Below, piece after piece: positions 5,787 through 6,833 of a DNA stretch of 6,833 nucleotides (its first letter is position 1; each line of letters opens with the position of its first letter). A program made the translations under genes and the position numbers. The notes under the pieces are model-generated. The model did no database searches and was not told the DNA's origin. It saw only the letters and a program-made list of their open reading frames with translations. The DNA is from Lachnospiraceae bacterium (lineage in GTDB: Bacteria > Bacillota > Clostridia > Lachnospirales > Lachnospiraceae). The stretch covers positions 1-6,833 of the forward strand of contig JAGAEH010000252.1 of the NCBI GenBank assembly GCA_017613225.1, written 5' to 3'.

Positions 5787-6833
5787 ATGTATGATTATCT
5801 GGTTGTAGGAGCTGGCCTGTTCGGCGCGACCTTCGCGCAGCAGGCTGTGGAAGCCGGGAAGAAAGTACTGGTGATCGACCGCCGTTCCCATGTGGGCGGC
5901 AATGCATATACGAAAAAAGTGGAAGGGATCGACGTCCACGTCTACGGCGCGCATATCTTCCACACCAACAACAAAGAGGTCTGGGACTACGTCAACCGCT
6001 TTGCGGTGTTCAACCGCTTCACCAACGCCCCTGTGGCGAATTACGAAGGCGAGTTCTATTCCCTGCCGTTCAACATGTACACCTTCAACAAGATGTGGGG
6101 CGTCAACGCGCCCATCGAGGCGGAGGAGATCATCGAACAGCAGCGCCGGGAGATCCCCGGGGAACCGAAAAACCTGGAGGAACAGGCCATCAAGCTGGTG
6201 GGCCGCGACATCTTTGAGAAGCTGATCAAGGGCTATACCGAAAAGCAGTGGGGCCGCAAGTGTGCGGATCTTCCGGCATTCATCATCCGCCGTCTGCCCG
6301 TCCGGTTCACCTACGACAACAACTATTTCAACGCCCTGTACCAGGGCATCCCGAACGAGGGCTATACGGCGCTGGTCCAGAACCTGCTGAAAGGCGCGGA
6401 GGTGCGCGTAGGGGCGGACTACCTGTCCAACAAGGCATCCTATGACGCGCTGGCGGATAAGATCATCTATACCGGTGCGATCGACGAGTATTTTGGGCAC
6501 AGGCTGGGATTTTTGGAGTACCGCTCCCTGAAGTTCGAACTGGAGCTTCTGGACAGCCCGAACTTCCAGGGCAATGCCGTGGTCAACTACACGGATGCCG
6601 ATACGCCCTGGACCCGTATCATCGAGCACAAGTGGTTCACCTTCGGCAAAGACGAGCGGGGCAACGACCTGCCCAATACCGTGCTCAGCTATGAGTTCAG
6701 CCAGGAGTGGAAGCCCGGGGACGAGCCTTACTATCCGGTCAATGACGAACGCAACGGAAAGCTTTATCAGGAGTACAAAGCGCTTGCCGATGCCGAGCCG
6801 GATGTCATCTTCGGCGGCCGCCTGGGAGAGTAC
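5787..6833 (+). CDS. glf: UDP-galactopyranose mutase, 3' end cut by the window
   Basis: 349 codons are present, open to the last base; the E. coli enzyme is 367 aa, so roughly 20 residues are missing on the right. This flavoenzyme converts UDP-galactopyranose to UDP-galactofuranose in the cytoplasm, the donor for galactofuranose in surface polysaccharides. Visible features: FAD Rossmann motif VVGAGLFGA (6-14) with D31 after the second strand, VGGNAY (36-41), the hallmark GAHIFHT (54-60), FNRFTN (75-80), LPFNM (93-97), KGYTEKQWG (148-156, W155 at the uridine site), IIRRLPVRF (166-174), YQGIP (185-189), EYRSLKF (244-250), TRIIEHK (276-282, R277 a probable diphosphate-binding Arg), GDEPYYPVN and FGGRLGEY at the edge. 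The start is fixed by GGAGG at 5773-5777, 9 nt upstream, and by the canonical MYDYLVVGAGLFG beginning. Upstream genes are unrelated to glycan synthesis; any galactofuranosyltransferase would lie to the right. Confidence 0.96.
   Translation, partial: MYDYLVVGAGLFGATFAQQAVEAGKKVLVIDRRSHVGGNAYTKKVEGIDVHVYGAHIFHTNNKEVWDYVNRFAVFNRFTNAPVANYEGEFYSLPFNMYTFNKMWGVNAPIEAEEIIEQQRREIPGEPKNLEEQAIKLVGRDIFEKLIKGYTEKQWGRKCADLPAFIIRRLPVRFTYDNNYFNALYQGIPNEGYTALVQNLLKGAEVRVGADYLSNKASYDALADKIIYTGAIDEYFGHRLGFLEYRSLKFELELLDSPNFQGNAVVNYTDADTPWTRIIEHKWFTFGKDERGNDLPNTVLSYEFSQEWKPGDEPYYPVNDERNGKLYQEYKALADAEPDVIFGGRLGEY

Noticed and set aside
4602..6629. 675-codon open frame on the - strand opposite the phosphoesterase and glf genes
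   Set aside because: It crosses two real genes and the gap between them. Its composition (Val/His/Gln/Arg-rich, low complexity) is what antisense of GC3-rich coding DNA gives, and it has no recognisable motifs.
1..6833. Search for CRISPR arrays, tRNA/rRNA genes, insertion-sequence ends and toxin-antitoxin or phage-defence genes
   Set aside because: No regularly spaced repeats, no tRNA-like cloverleaf sequence, no transposase motifs and no small-gene pairs were seen in any frame.

Overview
The window looks like an ordinary chromosomal stretch from a GC-rich anaerobic Firmicute, most likely a gut-type member of the Clostridia. This rests on the clostridial flavour of the proteins (an M20D amidohydrolase, a short-signal CapA-type lipoprotein with a Thr/Glu/Pro linker, and a divergent ATP-type PEP carboxykinase with the P-loop GLSGSGKST), on Gram-positive-style GGAGG ribosome binding sites, and on strong G/C preference at third codon positions. 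I judge the GC content to be about 60% by eye. Genus and species cannot be read from it.

All real genes are on the + strand, in four short transcription blocks. (1) 1-311 is the C-terminal end of a GH2 beta-galactosidase (LacZ type) whose start lies upstream of the window. (2) 349-2789 holds an M20-family amidohydrolase that overlaps by 4 nt (ATGA) with a CapA/PGA_cap-fold metallophosphatase lipoprotein; a TATAAT box and a good ribosome binding site precede the pair. (3) 2917-5699 holds a phosphoenolpyruvate carboxykinase, preceded by a clear TTGACA promoter and a duplicated AT-rich motif, followed 2-23 nt later by a four-helix membrane protein with an extracytoplasmic-type calcineurin-like metallophosphoesterase domain. 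(4) 5787 to the right edge is UDP-galactopyranose mutase (glf), cut about 20 codons before its end.

The genes do not form one pathway. LacZ supplies galactose and glucose, PEP carboxykinase links the C3 and C4 pools, and Glf makes UDP-galactofuranose for surface glycans. The M20/CapA pair and the membrane phosphoesterase look like cell-envelope or peptide-turnover functions. I found no mobile elements, CRISPR arrays, tRNA or rRNA genes, and no gene-free stretch longer than about 130 nt. I did not find a clearly undescribed system. The points most worth a second look are the divergent PEP carboxykinase active-site motifs, the repeated AAATGTGAAAA(A)TTA motif around the pck promoter, and the translationally coupled M20-CapA pair.
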